The position numbers were made by a program, and so were the translations under genes. From UBA1444 sp964521625 (GTDB lineage Bacteria; Bacillota; Negativicutes; UBA1444): a stretch of DNA of 64,000 nucleotides. Location of the stretch: NCBI GenBank assembly GCA_964521625.1, contig CAZFSM010000010.1, positions 68,979-132,978 of the forward strand, given 5' to 3'. Shown here piece after piece: positions 7,050 to 16,511 of this stretch; the first letter of the stretch is position 1; every line of letters starts with the position of its first letter. The notes under the pieces are model-generated. The model made no database searches. It worked only from the letters and a program-made list of their open reading frames with translations, and was not told where the DNA came from.

Positions 7050-9450
7050 GACTGTCTGGAAAAAGGTATTTAACGATCTTCGGTTCAACAAAACCCGCAC
7101 TTTGCTAGTTGTGCTGTCGATTGCGGTCGGTGTGGCTGCAATCGGCACTATTGCCGGGGGACATATTGTCTTTTCCCGCGATATGCAGGAAAGCTTCAAC
7201 TCAATCAATCCGGCGAACATCACTATTTTTTCAGATCCATTCGATGAAGACGTTGTGGACGCCGTGAGAAAAATTCGTGGAGTAAAGGCTGCGGATGGCA
7301 GACGGACGGTTGCTGTCAGGGTTCAGGCGCCGGATGGAAACTGGAAACAGATGAATCTGACGGTCATTGCCGACTACAAAGATATTCGTGTCAACAAGCT
7401 CAAGTTGATGGAAGGCGCTTGGCCGCCGCCGGATAAGGGGGTTTTATTCGAACGTTCATCGTTGTCTTCCTTTCCTGTAGCCGTTGGTGACGGCCTGTTG
7501 GTGGAGGCGCCGGATGGAAAGCGCAGACAGCTGAAAGTGGCGGGGCTGGTTCATGACATCAGCCAGATCCCTTCGTTTTTTTCTGGAACCCTGAATGGGT
7601 ACATCACATATAATACGCTGGAGTCGCTTGGCGAAATCCGCGAATTGGATACCTTGGTAGTACAGACTGCCAATGCACCGGGCGACAAGGAAGGATTGGC
7701 GCTACTGGCCCGACAAGTGTGGGACAAACTAGAAAAAGGCGGCCGCAAGGTGTACTGGACCACGGTTCTGCCGCCGGGCGAACACCCGTTGCATTCGGCT
7801 TTTCAGGCGATTTTGTTTCTGCTTACGACCATGGGAGTGTTAGCTCTGTTGCTCAGCGGTTTTCTGTTGGTGAATACCGTGACGTCAATTCTGTCACAGC
7901 AGATTCGCCAGATTGGCATCATGAAAACCATCGGCGGGACTACCAAACAGATCTTTGGTTTGTATATCGGCTCAGTCCTCTGTTACAGTATTTTGGCTTT
8001 GGCGGTGGCCATTCCGCTCGGTGCGGTCGGTGCCCGTCTGGCGACCTACAGTCAGGCTGATTTGGCCAATATCGAAGTCAAAGGATTTCAGATCGTCCCG
8101 GAAGTGGTTGTGATGCAAGCGGTTGTCGCCGTGGTTATTTCTGTCTTGGCGGCATTTTTACCACTCTGGCGGGGAACTCGGATTCCGGTGCGGGAGGCTC
8201 TCGGTTCCTATGGAATGGGGACGGAACAAACCGGTCGGGTGAGCCGTATGCTGGACAACCGCATCGATCGGCTGATTCAGCGTTGGGACCAGATTTCCCG
8301 CCCGCTTCGACTTTCCTTGCGCAATACATTCCGGCGTAAAGGCCGGTTGGCGTTAACCCTGGCAACGCTAACCATGGCGGGCGCGATCTTTATTGCGGTT
8401 TTTTCGGTCAGTCAGTCGATTCAGGTGACGACAGAAGAATTATTCGAGTACTTCAATTATGATATCAATATGGTGTTTAGCAAATCGCACCGGGTAGACC
8501 GGATCGAACAGGAATCGTTGGCGGTAACAGGAATAACGGAGGTAGAGTGTTGGGGATATTCAATTGGTCGAATTTTGCGCAATCCCCGTGATGAAAATGA
8601 CAGCGAGCAACTATTTCTCTACGGGCCGAATGCCCAGACGCAGATGATTCGACCGCAAGTTCTGCAGGGGCGCTGGTTGTTGCCGGAAGATGAGAATGCA
8701 CTGGTCATTAACGGTGATGTGTTGAAGAAAATGCCTGAACTCAAGCCGGGCAGCAAGGTTATCCTGAAATTGGCCGGCAAAAAAGCGGAATGGACGGTTG
8801 TGGGCGTAGTCAAAGGCGTCATGGCAGGACCAACAGGTTATATCAACTATCCCTATTTTGGCCAGGCAGTTCGCGAGACAGGACGCGCGGCCAGTGTACA
8901 GGTGAAAACTCTCCGGCACGATAAGGAGTACCAGATTCAGCTGGCGCGACAAATGGAGCAACACATGAAAAAAGTAGGTATGAGGGTCAATTTTTTACAA
9001 ACAACCCAGGAACTCAAAGAGATGATTCTGGCCCAGTTTAATGTCATCGTTACCTTTTTGCTGATTATGGCTGCGTTGCTGGGAATTGTCGGGGCGCTCG
9101 GGTTGGCGGGGACCATGAGTATCAACGTGGTGGAACGGACGCGTGAAATTGGCGTTATGCGTGCAATTGGGGCTGGTGATCGTGACGTTTTGCAATTGGT
9201 AATGGTCGAAGGCATGATGATTGGCGGCCTCAGTTGGGCCATGGGCCTGATTTTGGCTTTGCCGGTGAGCAAATTCATGAGTGACCAGGTGGGGAATCTG
9301 TTTATCCAGGCGCCGTTGACGTTTCGCTTTTCGCTATTTGGCGCGGCTCTCTGGCTGCTGATAGTTCTGCTTATGTCGGCGCTGGCCACTTGGTGGCCAG
9401 CGCGAAATGCATCCAAAATCAGTGTCAGAGAATCGCTAAGTTACGAATAA
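7042..9450 (+). CDS. FtsX/MacB-like ABC transporter permease
   Basis: 802 residues with two MacB periplasmic-core plus FtsX units in tandem. The first transmembrane helix is near residues 18-38, a three-helix FtsX block lies around 265-395 (LLLSGFLLVNTVTSIL, QIRQIGIMKTIGG), a second N-terminal helix is near 435-460, and a second FtsX block near 680-800 (TREIGVMRAIGAGDRDV). The conserved coupling-helix motifs RQIGIMKTIG and REIGVMRAIG contact the ATPase. This large duplicated form is typical of Gram-positive-lineage MacB-like permeases. It overlaps the ATPase gene and is followed after 17 bases by the membrane fusion protein. Confidence 0.9.
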   Translation: MGRTVWKKVFNDLRFNKTRTLLVVLSIAVGVAAIGTIAGGHIVFSRDMQESFNSINPANITIFSDPFDEDVVDAVRKIRGVKAADGRRTVAVRVQAPDGNWKQMNLTVIADYKDIRVNKLKLMEGAWPPPDKGVLFERSSLSSFPVAVGDGLLVEAPDGKRRQLKVAGLVHDISQIPSFFSGTLNGYITYNTLESLGEIRELDTLVVQTANAPGDKEGLALLARQVWDKLEKGGRKVYWTTVLPPGEHPLHSAFQAILFLLTTMGVLALLLSGFLLVNTVTSILSQQIRQIGIMKTIGGTTKQIFGLYIGSVLCYSILALAVAIPLGAVGARLATYSQADLANIEVKGFQIVPEVVVMQAVVAVVISVLAAFLPLWRGTRIPVREALGSYGMGTEQTGRVSRMLDNRIDRLIQRWDQISRPLRLSLRNTFRRKGRLALTLATLTMAGAIFIAVFSVSQSIQVTTEELFEYFNYDINMVFSKSHRVDRIEQESLAVTGITEVECWGYSIGRILRNPRDENDSEQLFLYGPNAQTQMIRPQVLQGRWLLPEDENALVINGDVLKKMPELKPGSKVILKLAGKKAEWTVVGVVKGVMAGPTGYINYPYFGQAVRETGRAASVQVKTLRHDKEYQIQLARQMEQHMKKVGMRVNFLQTTQELKEMILAQFNVIVTFLLIMAALLGIVGALGLAGTMSINVVERTREIGVMRAIGAGDRDVLQLVMVEGMMIGGLSWAMGLILALPVSKFMSDQVGNLFIQAPLTFRFSLFGAALWLLIVLLMSALATWWPARNASKISVRESLSYE

Positions 9451-9467
9451 CAGGAGGTTCGATCATT

Positions 9468-10469
9468 TTGGCAGCAGAAAAAATCAAAGGGATGTTGATC
9501 GGAAGCTGGAACGGGCCTGCCTGGCGGCGGTGGGTGATGATGGCGAGCCTATTGTTGATCGGCGTGGCAGTATGGCAATGGCTGTCGGTGCCTTCCGAGG
9601 CTGATAAAAAGAAATTGGCAGCAGTGAAAGCCGATTCGCGAGTGGTCTGCGAGGGGATCGTTGTGCCGGTTCGCTATGCATCGATGAGTCTGCAGGTGTC
9701 GGGCGTGGTTTCCGAAGTGTTGGTGCGTGAAGGCGAACAAGTAAAAGCTGGACAGGTTTTGGTCAGGTTGGCCAATGAAGATCTACAGGCTAAAGCCCAG
9801 AGCGCCAGATCCAGTTATATCAAGGAAACCGCAGGGTTCCGGGAACAGGAAGTGGTCATGAAAAAAGCCGCCGTTGAACAGGCGGCCGCTTCGCTGGAAC
9901 AAGCCCGAATTGATTTTGTTCGGCTGGAAAGTTTGCAGGAAAAAAATGCAGTTTCTCGGCAAGAATATGACAAGGGTCGTACGGCATGGTTGAAAGCAAA
10001 GGCCGATTGGGAGAGAGCCAAAGCCGATTATGAGATGTCGCTGGCCGGGTCCCGGACGGAAACGATTGCGTCAGCAAAGGCTGATGCCGAAGCGGCGGCT
10101 GCTGCTGTCGGCCAGACGGTGCTCAAAGCTCCGTTTGATGGGACAGTGGCTTATCTCGACCATAAAGTCGGCGAATATGTTGCTGCCGGCACGCCGTTAG
10201 TCCGGATTGGGGAACTGTCAGCGTGGCGAATCCAGACGGATGATTTGACGGAATTGCAGATAGCCCGCGTTCGGCAAGGTGCGTCTGTTATAATGACATT
10301 CGACGGGCTGCCTGGACTGGAATTGCCCGGAAAAGTCACCAGTATCCGTGCCTTTGGCGAAAAGAAGCGCGGCGATATCACTTATACGGTTTTTATCGAA
10401 CCGGATCGCTATGAAACCCAACTTAAATGGAGTATGACCGCCATCATAAAAATTGATCCTGCACCCTGA
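9468..10469 (+). CDS. HlyD/MacA-type membrane fusion protein
   Basis: 333 residues from a TTG start at 9468, placed by CAGGAGG nine bases upstream. A single N-terminal transmembrane helix (about 22-42) anchors the protein. A split biotinyl-lipoyl domain (ASMSLQVSGVVSEVLVREGE, then VLKAPFDGTVAYLDHKVGEY) flanks a long Ala/Lys/Glu-rich alpha-helical hairpin at about 110-215. A beta-barrel domain ends the protein. This matches the periplasmic adaptor of MacAB-type exporters in a cell with an outer membrane. Third gene of the exporter operon; no outer-membrane TolC-like gene is present in the window. Confidence 0.9.
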   Translation: MAAEKIKGMLIGSWNGPAWRRWVMMASLLLIGVAVWQWLSVPSEADKKKLAAVKADSRVVCEGIVVPVRYASMSLQVSGVVSEVLVREGEQVKAGQVLVRLANEDLQAKAQSARSSYIKETAGFREQEVVMKKAAVEQAAASLEQARIDFVRLESLQEKNAVSRQEYDKGRTAWLKAKADWERAKADYEMSLAGSRTETIASAKADAEAAAAAVGQTVLKAPFDGTVAYLDHKVGEYVAAGTPLVRIGELSAWRIQTDDLTELQIARVRQGASVIMTFDGLPGLELPGKVTSIRAFGEKKRGDITYTVFIEPDRYETQLKWSMTAIIKIDPAP

Positions 10470-10509
10470 CTAGCGGATAGGGATTTAGCATTGCGACAGC
10501 GAATTACAC

Positions 10510-11079
10510 TTAAGAAAGATTGATCTGATCCCGCAATGTATCAAGCGCTTTTTGAAATGAAGCTCTTTTGGCGGCAAGCCGATTGTACATCCGGACGGTC
10601 TGAGTCGTCTGAGCGTCAGACAGTTTTTTCTTTTGCCGGGAATCAAAGGACAGAGCTCTGGCGGTCATCGTGACTTCGGCATTTTCCCACTGAATTGTGA
10701 CTTCGTTGCTTTTGATATTGGGTGCTGTCAGTAGCAAAAACAACACGCGGTCGAAAGAATGGGCCCAGGCAAAATCGGCCAGGATTTCTTCGGGTGGGAT
10801 TACGCCCGGTGTCAAGCCCTGTTTGTCGGAAAACCGATTGAACATATATTGGGGATGATCCCCGATAACTAATTTGTAATTAGTTTCAGGAAATCGTTTT
10901 TGTAAGGTTTCATAGGCGATTTCGTAATAGTCGCGTTGTTGATATTCGAGGGAACCGAGCAAGACAACAGCCACGGTTGGTTTTTTTGCGGCGGCTGCGT
11001 ACACTGATGATGTCCACAGGGAGAAACTGCAACAAAGGAATAGTAGCGCGAACGCGAGCGAAATAAGTAGCTTTCGCAT
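10510..11079 (-). CDS. Secreted protein of unknown function
   Basis: 189 residues from the ATG at 11079 (behind GGGGGAGG). A clear signal peptide (LLISLAFALLFLCCSF, cleavage probably after VYAAA) precedes an alpha/beta domain beginning KPTVAVVLLGSLEY. Features include a central hydrophobic strand (DRVLFLLLTAP) and a basic C-terminus. I do not recognise the family, but the order of elements resembles the secreted protein at 56.6 kb, and both look like small exported alpha/beta proteins of the DUF4136/GNA1162 kind. It is convergent with the exporter operon; no partner gene is evident. Confidence 0.7.
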   Translation of the reverse strand: MRKLLISLAFALLFLCCSFSLWTSSVYAAAAKKPTVAVVLLGSLEYQQRDYYEIAYETLQKRFPETNYKLVIGDHPQYMFNRFSDKQGLTPGVIPPEEILADFAWAHSFDRVLFLLLTAPNIKSNEVTIQWENAEVTMTARALSFDSRQKKKLSDAQTTQTVRMYNRLAAKRASFQKALDTLRDQINLS

Positions 11080-11194
11080 GATACCTCCCCCGGAACCTTG
11101 GTAATCTTTCAAGGTGTCCTACAACTACCTTTCGACGGGTAAGTCAGAAATCCTTGCATGACAAATAGCGTGAAAAAATAGAGGGGGCTTACGC

Positions 11195-11683
11195 GTGAAA
11201 GGCGAAGAACTGTTGGCGCGAATGAAAGAATTGGGAATTGCCGCGACTTTGCGTACCTTGCAACGCTATGAAACGGCAGGACTTTTGCCGCCGGCGCAAC
11301 GAGGCTGGGGTGAACGCGGTTTTGGGCGCTATGCCGTTTATAGCCCGTTGGCGGCAGCGGAATTTTATGCTTCTTATTCGCTGGTCCACCGTTATTTGTG
11401 GAAAGTCCGATTCGAAGATGTCCATGCGGTTCGTGACGTTGCCTTGAAACTGGAACGCAGCATCTGGTCACGTGACGAGCTCCAGACCTTTATCAGCCAG
11501 AATGACGACAAGATGGCGGCAGTTTGGTATTGGCTGGTCAATAAAGCCCGGGTGGAGGATTGTCAATCGGCGGATGCGCGGATTGGCCTGACTTATGCTT
11601 TGCAAAAGGATGGATCGATGCGCCGGATGCTTACCGGACCGAATGCGGTCAGCTTGATTCGGTTTGAGATTGCGGTCCTGTAA
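11195..11683 (+). CDS. MerR-like helix-turn-helix protein
   Basis: 162 residues from a GTG at 11195 after GAGGGGG. Residues about 5-60 resemble a MerR-type DNA-binding region (ELLARMKELGIAATLRTLQR, YETAGLLPPAQRG), but the usual N-terminal start of MerR proteins and a coiled-coil are not obvious. The remaining 100 residues are alpha-helical with no recognised ligand motif. It stands 45 bases upstream of the NamZ-like gene, in the same direction, and may regulate it or itself. A role in transcription is inferred from the helix-turn-helix pattern only. Confidence 0.6.
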   Translation: MKGEELLARMKELGIAATLRTLQRYETAGLLPPAQRGWGERGFGRYAVYSPLAAAEFYASYSLVHRYLWKVRFEDVHAVRDVALKLERSIWSRDELQTFISQNDDKMAAVWYWLVNKARVEDCQSADARIGLTYALQKDGSMRRMLTGPNAVSLIRFEIAVL

Positions 11684-11728
11684 GTCAGCGATATTTGCTG
11701 AAAAATAGCTGGGCGGGGAGGAGAGATT

Positions 11729-13063
11729 TTGGCAGGAAATGAAAGGGTTTTTCGGCGGACCAATGGTCCTCGCTGGAAGTATCCTTCTTTTATTAAACTG
11801 TTGCTGATTGCGGGCATAATATCAGCGATTGCCGTCCTGCTGCTAGGATATCAGAAATTTAGCCAGCGGACCGGTTCGGAGGTTGCACGCGGTGGTGGAT
11901 TGAACAATAAACTTGCAGTGCCTTCAGTGCGTATGGGCATTGAAAACATCGACGGTTCGTTGGATGTTTTTAAAGGAAAACGGGTCGGCCTGATTACCAA
12001 TGCGACTGGTGTTGACAGTAAACTGCGGCGTTCAGTCGATATTCTGAAAGAAAAAGTGAATCTGGTAACGCTATTCGCACCGGAACATGGCTTGCGCGGC
12101 AATGTGGTAGCTGGCGCCGCCGTTCCGTATGAAACGGATGTCCGAACGGGTTTGCCCATCTATAGTCTGCACGGTGATACCCGAAAGCCGACGGCAGCGA
12201 TGTTGAATAACATTGATGTCTTGGCATTTGACATTCAGGATATCGGCGCGCGATCCTATACTTACATCTATACGATGGCATATGCCATGCAGAGCGCCCG
12301 CGAACACAACAAAACCTTCGTGGTTTTTGATCGACCCAACCCAGTAGGCGGCGCCAAGGTCGAAGGGGGACTGCTGAAAACGGACTACAGTTCGTTCATC
12401 GGCCTGTATCCAATTCCGATTCGGCATGGGCTGACTGTTGGTGAACTGGCTCGGCTGTTTAATGAGGAGTTCGGTATTGGCGCCCGGTTGGTGGTCATTC
12501 CGATGCAAGGCTGGAGTCGGCGGATGCAACATGCGGAGACGGGGCTGCCGTGGGTGATGACTTCGCCCAATATTCCAACGATTGACTCTGCTTTGGTTTA
12601 TACGGGGACAGGATTATTTGGCGGTAGCAATGTGTCGGAAGGAATCGGCACGACTCGACCGTTTGAGCTAGTTGGCGCCCCTTGGCTTGACGGGGAAAAG
12701 TTGGCGGAACGAATGAATGCACTGCGATTGGACGGGGTGTTTTTTCGCCCGGTTCACTTTACGCCTCAATGGGGAAAATATCAGGGCCGCGTCTGTAACG
12801 GAATTCAAATCCATATAACCGACCGGCGTTTGTTTTCTTCAGTTACGGTAGGGCTGCGTCTACTGGAAGCCATTCATGAAATGGGGGGGAATCGGTTCAA
12901 ATGGAATGAACCGAAAGGAAATGAGCGATGGATGATCGATTTATATGCCGGCGGGCCCGAACTGCGCGCAGGTAAGATAGCAGTGCAGGAACTGTTGATG
13001 CGCTGGGCGCGGGAGGCGGAGGAGTTTCGTCTGCGATCAGAAAAGTACCAACTATATAAATAG
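11729..13063 (+). CDS. namZ: Membrane-anchored NamZ-type exo-beta-N-acetylmuramidase (DUF1343)
   Basis: 444 residues from a TTG at 11729 after GGGAGGAGAG. An N-terminal signal anchor (LLLIAGIISAIAVLLLGY) is followed by a DUF1343 domain: GKRVGLITNATGVD, LFAPEHGLRG, LPIYSLHGDTRKPT, FDIQDIGARSYTYIYTM, FDRPNPVGG, and ASP-type ends such as VSEGIGTTRPFE. NamZ of Bacillus releases terminal MurNAc from peptidoglycan fragments during wall recycling. This copy would act outside the cytoplasmic membrane. No MurNAc uptake or kinase genes are adjacent. Downstream is a 160-base gap containing a possible micro-ORF. Confidence 0.88.
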   Translation: MAGNERVFRRTNGPRWKYPSFIKLLLIAGIISAIAVLLLGYQKFSQRTGSEVARGGGLNNKLAVPSVRMGIENIDGSLDVFKGKRVGLITNATGVDSKLRRSVDILKEKVNLVTLFAPEHGLRGNVVAGAAVPYETDVRTGLPIYSLHGDTRKPTAAMLNNIDVLAFDIQDIGARSYTYIYTMAYAMQSAREHNKTFVVFDRPNPVGGAKVEGGLLKTDYSSFIGLYPIPIRHGLTVGELARLFNEEFGIGARLVVIPMQGWSRRMQHAETGLPWVMTSPNIPTIDSALVYTGTGLFGGSNVSEGIGTTRPFELVGAPWLDGEKLAERMNALRLDGVFFRPVHFTPQWGKYQGRVCNGIQIHITDRRLFSSVTVGLRLLEAIHEMGGNRFKWNEPKGNERWMIDLYAGGPELRAGKIAVQELLMRWAREAEEFRLRSEKYQLYK

Positions 13064-13165
13064 GCTGGTTGTTGCCAGCGTTCAAATAGAGGAAATTATG
13101 TCGAATTGACGAATCAATAATGACTATCATATTTGGAGCAATGCTAAGGGTTGAGGTGAGGAAAG

Positions 13166-13204
13166 ATGGCTGCCTTCAAAGCTGCTGATCGAGTTCCCGC
13201 CTGA
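13166..13204 (+). CDS. Possible 12-residue leader peptide
   Basis: A micro-ORF (MAAFKAADRVPA, then TGA) starts at an ATG directly behind the strong ribosome binding site GAGGTGAGGAAAG. It ends 18 bases before the ATG of the zinc-ribbon gene. Whether it is translated is unknown; the strong ribosome binding site is the only support. It could couple translation into the next gene. Confidence 0.3.
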   Translation: MAAFKAADRVPA

Positions 13205-13222
13205 TGTGGGGTGAGGAACGGG

Positions 13223-13435
13223 ATGGAACGAAGCGCAATGAGAAAAGATCAAATGGTGCGGTTTGTCTGCAGCCGATGTAAACGGCAGCTCGTTTGGGCT
13301 GAAGTTTCAGTGACCGTCAAGTGCCCTTCCTGCGGTCGCTGGATTAAAGCCAATAAATTTTGGCAAGGCAATAATGAATCTGGTAAAACAAAGAAAACGG
13401 TTTTTCCGCCACAACAAATGGAACTGTTTTCATAA
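13223..13435 (+). CDS. Small zinc-ribbon protein
   Basis: 70 residues from the ATG at 13223 (behind GAGGAACGGG), with two CxxC knuckles (CSRCKRQL and CPSCGRWI, about residues 16-40) that would bind one zinc, and a polar C-terminal tail ending MELFS. It has the look of Com/YdjM-type or transcription-accessory zinc ribbons, but I cannot assign a function. It sits 43 bases upstream of the GAF-GGDEF gene on the same strand and may share its transcript. Confidence 0.6.
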   Translation: MERSAMRKDQMVRFVCSRCKRQLVWAEVSVTVKCPSCGRWIKANKFWQGNNESGKTKKTVFPPQQMELFS

Positions 13436-13478
13436 CCGGCTCCAAAGCGTATAGGGTGAAAGAGGATGGAGTAACATA

Positions 13479-15227
13479 ATGGCGTTAAAGGTAATCAAAC
13501 GCTACCGGGCTCAGGACTTGGAACCGGGCATGGTTTTAGGGCGAACTCTGCTTAATGAAAAAGGGCAAGTCATCCTGGACCAGGGGAAAGTCATCCTGCA
13601 GGAAGGCGCCCTGATTACCCGCGAACTGATTGACCGGTTGCGAAACTGGAATATCTGTGTTGTCGATGTGCAGTTTTTGGCGTTGCCTCCGACAGCGGTC
13701 GGCAAAGCGCCCGTGAAGGACGAAGGGCCGCGTTCTGTGACTGCACTGGCGGCAGATATGTTGAAATGGATGTCCGAACCGACTGTGCTGTCGGTATTGC
13801 TTGATCGATTGGCGCGGGGTCTGGGTTGTCTGTACCCGGGTGATCACGTATTTATCACCCTGCTCGAAGGAGCGCCGATTCGTTGGTGGGTTATTGCCGC
13901 TGCCGGGTCATTCAAGCTGCCGGACGCGGCAATGGAACAAAAATTCCGTGGCCAGGATTATTTGGCCGGTCAACCGGTGATCATTGGTGAACTTTCGGCG
14001 CACAAGGCCCCGCCAGTTCTGGCGCGAGCCGATATGCTGTCGATGTGCGGCGTGCCTATTATTGCGGGGGATACAACGGTTGGGTCCATTGAACTGTTTT
14101 CGCAGCGACCGGATGCTTTTGCCGATGAGGATTTGAAGGCGATTAATCTGTGCGCCCACAAGGCGGCGGTAGCGATCCGCATTGCTGAAACCAGTGACAA
14201 GCTGAGACAAACCGCCGAAGAGCGCGATTTGTTATATGAGATTATGGGGTTTGTATCTGCATCGATGCCGCCAGTTCAATTGTTGTCGAAAGTCGCTGAC
14301 AGTCTGGGGAACTACCTTTCGGCGCATGCGGTTGCGGCTTTTACCGTGCAACGCTTGCCACACATCAATAAAACCACCGAAGTTATGATGCGGAATTTCT
14401 CGCGCACCGACATGGAGAATTTAAAAGATGTCTTTGCAGATCGCTGGCCAGCCAATACTGTAAATGGCGAGGTGGAAACGAATGGCAGATTGCTTGAGCG
14501 GCAACAGGCATTTACGGTAAATCTTTCCGGCGGCAAGTCGATTTATGTGTTACCGCTATTCTCGCGCGACTTGTTGCAAGGGATCATTGTCCTGTTGTGG
14601 GAATATGACCGCAAGGTCGATTTTCACAGCCATATGGATGACATGATCCGGATCGTATCGGACCAGACTGCAATCGGTCTGGAAAGGCACCACCTATACA
14701 TGGGCGTGGAAAAAATTGGCTTGACCGATGAATTGACTGGCCTGTCCAACCGACGGATGTTTAACTATCTGATTGAACGGGAAATTAACCGCAGTCGTCG
14801 TTATCGGCGCCCCCTCAGCCTGGTGATGATAGACATCGATCATTTCAAAAAAGTAAATGATACCTGGGGACACCCGGTGGGCGATTTGGTATTGCGTGAA
14901 CTGGGCGGGCTGATGCGAGAGAATTTTCGGCGACTGGACGTGCCGGTGCGTTATGGTGGAGAGGAATTTGCCGTTATTTTGCCAGAAACGTCTCTGGAGG
15001 AAGCGATCAATTTCGCCGAACGTTTTCGAATCAAGGTCGAGAACGCTACTTTCATGAATGGCCGGGACCGAATTCCGGTGACAATCAGCCTGGGTGTCGC
15101 CACGATTGGCAATTCACCAATTGCCGAAGATCTGGATGCCGATACTTTGCTGCAAATGGCTGACCGAGCGTTATACCAGGCAAAACAGGCGGGTCGCAAC
15201 CGCATTGCTGCCGGGCGTAAGAACTGA
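13479..15227 (+). CDS. Diguanylate cyclase with HD-GYP-type N-terminal domain and GAF domains
   Basis: 582 residues, no transmembrane segment. Residues about 1-70 (YRAQDLEPGMVLGRTLLNEK, LITRELIDRLRNWNI) match the small domain normally seen at the front of HD-GYP proteins, including the one at 3.3 kb. Two GAF-like regions follow at about 95-245 and 250-405. The GGDEF domain spans about 415-580 (DELTGLSNRRMFNYL, DIDHFKKVNDTWGH, YGGEEFAVILPE) with an intact active site and an RRLD inhibitory motif, so product-inhibited c-di-GMP synthesis is expected. The signal sensed is unknown. Confidence 0.88.
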   Translation: MALKVIKRYRAQDLEPGMVLGRTLLNEKGQVILDQGKVILQEGALITRELIDRLRNWNICVVDVQFLALPPTAVGKAPVKDEGPRSVTALAADMLKWMSEPTVLSVLLDRLARGLGCLYPGDHVFITLLEGAPIRWWVIAAAGSFKLPDAAMEQKFRGQDYLAGQPVIIGELSAHKAPPVLARADMLSMCGVPIIAGDTTVGSIELFSQRPDAFADEDLKAINLCAHKAAVAIRIAETSDKLRQTAEERDLLYEIMGFVSASMPPVQLLSKVADSLGNYLSAHAVAAFTVQRLPHINKTTEVMMRNFSRTDMENLKDVFADRWPANTVNGEVETNGRLLERQQAFTVNLSGGKSIYVLPLFSRDLLQGIIVLLWEYDRKVDFHSHMDDMIRIVSDQTAIGLERHHLYMGVEKIGLTDELTGLSNRRMFNYLIEREINRSRRYRRPLSLVMIDIDHFKKVNDTWGHPVGDLVLRELGGLMRENFRRLDVPVRYGGEEFAVILPETSLEEAINFAERFRIKVENATFMNGRDRIPVTISLGVATIGNSPIAEDLDADTLLQMADRALYQAKQAGRNRIAAGRKN

Positions 15228-15380
15228 CCGAACGTTTTTCTGAAAAGTAACAAAAAAGTTTTGTCTATCTGTTGATGAGCGGCAGGGAAATGCTTCTGAC
15301 GCTGCGAATAAATACAAAGTTATGTCGGAGGCCCCAAATTCCTTCGAAGTATCAAAATGCGGGAGGTTGATGGACAAACC

Positions 15381-16493
15381 ATGAAGAACAGGAAATTTTT
15401 GATTCTCATGACGGTGGTCATGGCGCTGGCATTAGTGCTGGCCGGCTGTGGCGGCAAGCAAGAAGAGCCGAAAAAAGAGGCCCCGAAAGCCGCTGAAAAA
15501 CTGAAAGTGGCGTTTGTATACGTCGGGCCGGTGGGCGATGCAGGATGGACCTATGCTCATGATCAGGCGCGTAAGTATCTGGAAAGCAAAATGCCTGACG
15601 TACAGACTGTATTTGTCGAATCGGTGCCGGAAGGCGCTGACTCCGAGCGCGTAATCACCCAGTTGGTGGAACAGGGCGCTAAGATCGTATTCACGACCAG
15701 CTTCGGCTACATGGATCCCACAATCAATGTAGCAAAAAAATATCCCGGCGTTACTTTCATGCATTGTTCCGGCTTTAAAACGGCGCCGAATGTTGGCACG
15801 TACTTTGGCCGGATGTACCAGGCCCGTTATCTCTCGGGCATCGCAGCCGGTAAACAGACTAAATCGAATACGATTGGTTATGTAGCGGCATTCCCGATTC
15901 CTGAAGTTGTCCGCGGCATCAATGCCTTTACATTGGGCGTTCGTTCGGTGAACCCCCAGGCCAAAGTGAAAGTGATCTGGACCAACACTTGGTATGACCC
16001 GGCCAAAGAAAAACAAGCGGCGATGTCCCTGCTTGACGCTGGCTCTGATGTGATTGCCCAGCATCAGGATACCCCGGGCCCAATGCAGGCCGCTCAAGAA
16101 AAAGGCAAGTTCGGTATTGGCTACAATACCGACATGAGCAAAATGGCGCCTAAGGCTGTACTGACCTCTCCGGTCTGGAATTGGGGCCCTTACTATGTCA
16201 AAGTGGTTGAAGGCGTCAAGAATAAGACGTGGAAAAATGAACAATATTGGGGATCCATGAAAGAAGACATCGTTGACCTGGCACCGTTCGGACCGATGGT
16301 GACGGAAGATACCAAAAAACTGATCGCTGACTCGAAGAAAAAGATCGTTGACGGAACCTGGGATGTTTTCTGGGGCCCGGTTAAAGACCAGACAGGTGCT
16401 GTGAAAATCGCCGCCGGTCAAAAAATGTCCGATGCTGATATGCTCGGTTTCAACTGGTTTGTTGAAGGGGTCGACGGGACGATTCCCAAATAG
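15381..16493 (+). CDS. BMP/PnrA-type nucleoside-binding lipoprotein
   Basis: 370 residues from the ATG at 15381 (GGGAGG lies 14 bases upstream; an earlier ATG at 15357 has no ribosome binding site). Lipoprotein signal ALALVLAGCGG is followed by a charged linker and the Bmp fold: VGPVGDAGWTYAHDQARKY, VPEGADSERVITQLVEQGA, FMHCSGFKTAPNVGTYFGR, GYVAAFPIPEVVRGINAF, WYDPAKEKQAAMSLLDAG. The family binds purine nucleosides for ABC import. The ATPase, two permeases and xanthine phosphoribosyltransferase follow in order, which supports a purine substrate. A hairpin and internal promoter separate it from the ATPase gene. Confidence 0.9.
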   Translation: MKNRKFLILMTVVMALALVLAGCGGKQEEPKKEAPKAAEKLKVAFVYVGPVGDAGWTYAHDQARKYLESKMPDVQTVFVESVPEGADSERVITQLVEQGAKIVFTTSFGYMDPTINVAKKYPGVTFMHCSGFKTAPNVGTYFGRMYQARYLSGIAAGKQTKSNTIGYVAAFPIPEVVRGINAFTLGVRSVNPQAKVKVIWTNTWYDPAKEKQAAMSLLDAGSDVIAQHQDTPGPMQAAQEKGKFGIGYNTDMSKMAPKAVLTSPVWNWGPYYVKVVEGVKNKTWKNEQYWGSMKEDIVDLAPFGPMVTEDTKKLIADSKKKIVDGTWDVFWGPVKDQTGAVKIAAGQKMSDADMLGFNWFVEGVDGTIPK

Positions 16494-16511
16494 CTCTGTT
16501 TTAAAACTTTG

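Noticed and set aside
13064..13222. Possible riboswitch upstream of the zinc-ribbon/GGDEF genes
   Set aside because: CTTCAAAGCTGC resembles the GEMM core only superficially; the GACGCAAAGCC block and paired arms are missing.
15228..15380. Purine riboswitch before the nucleoside-binding protein gene
   Set aside because: No conserved purine aptamer loops or P1 pairing could be found.
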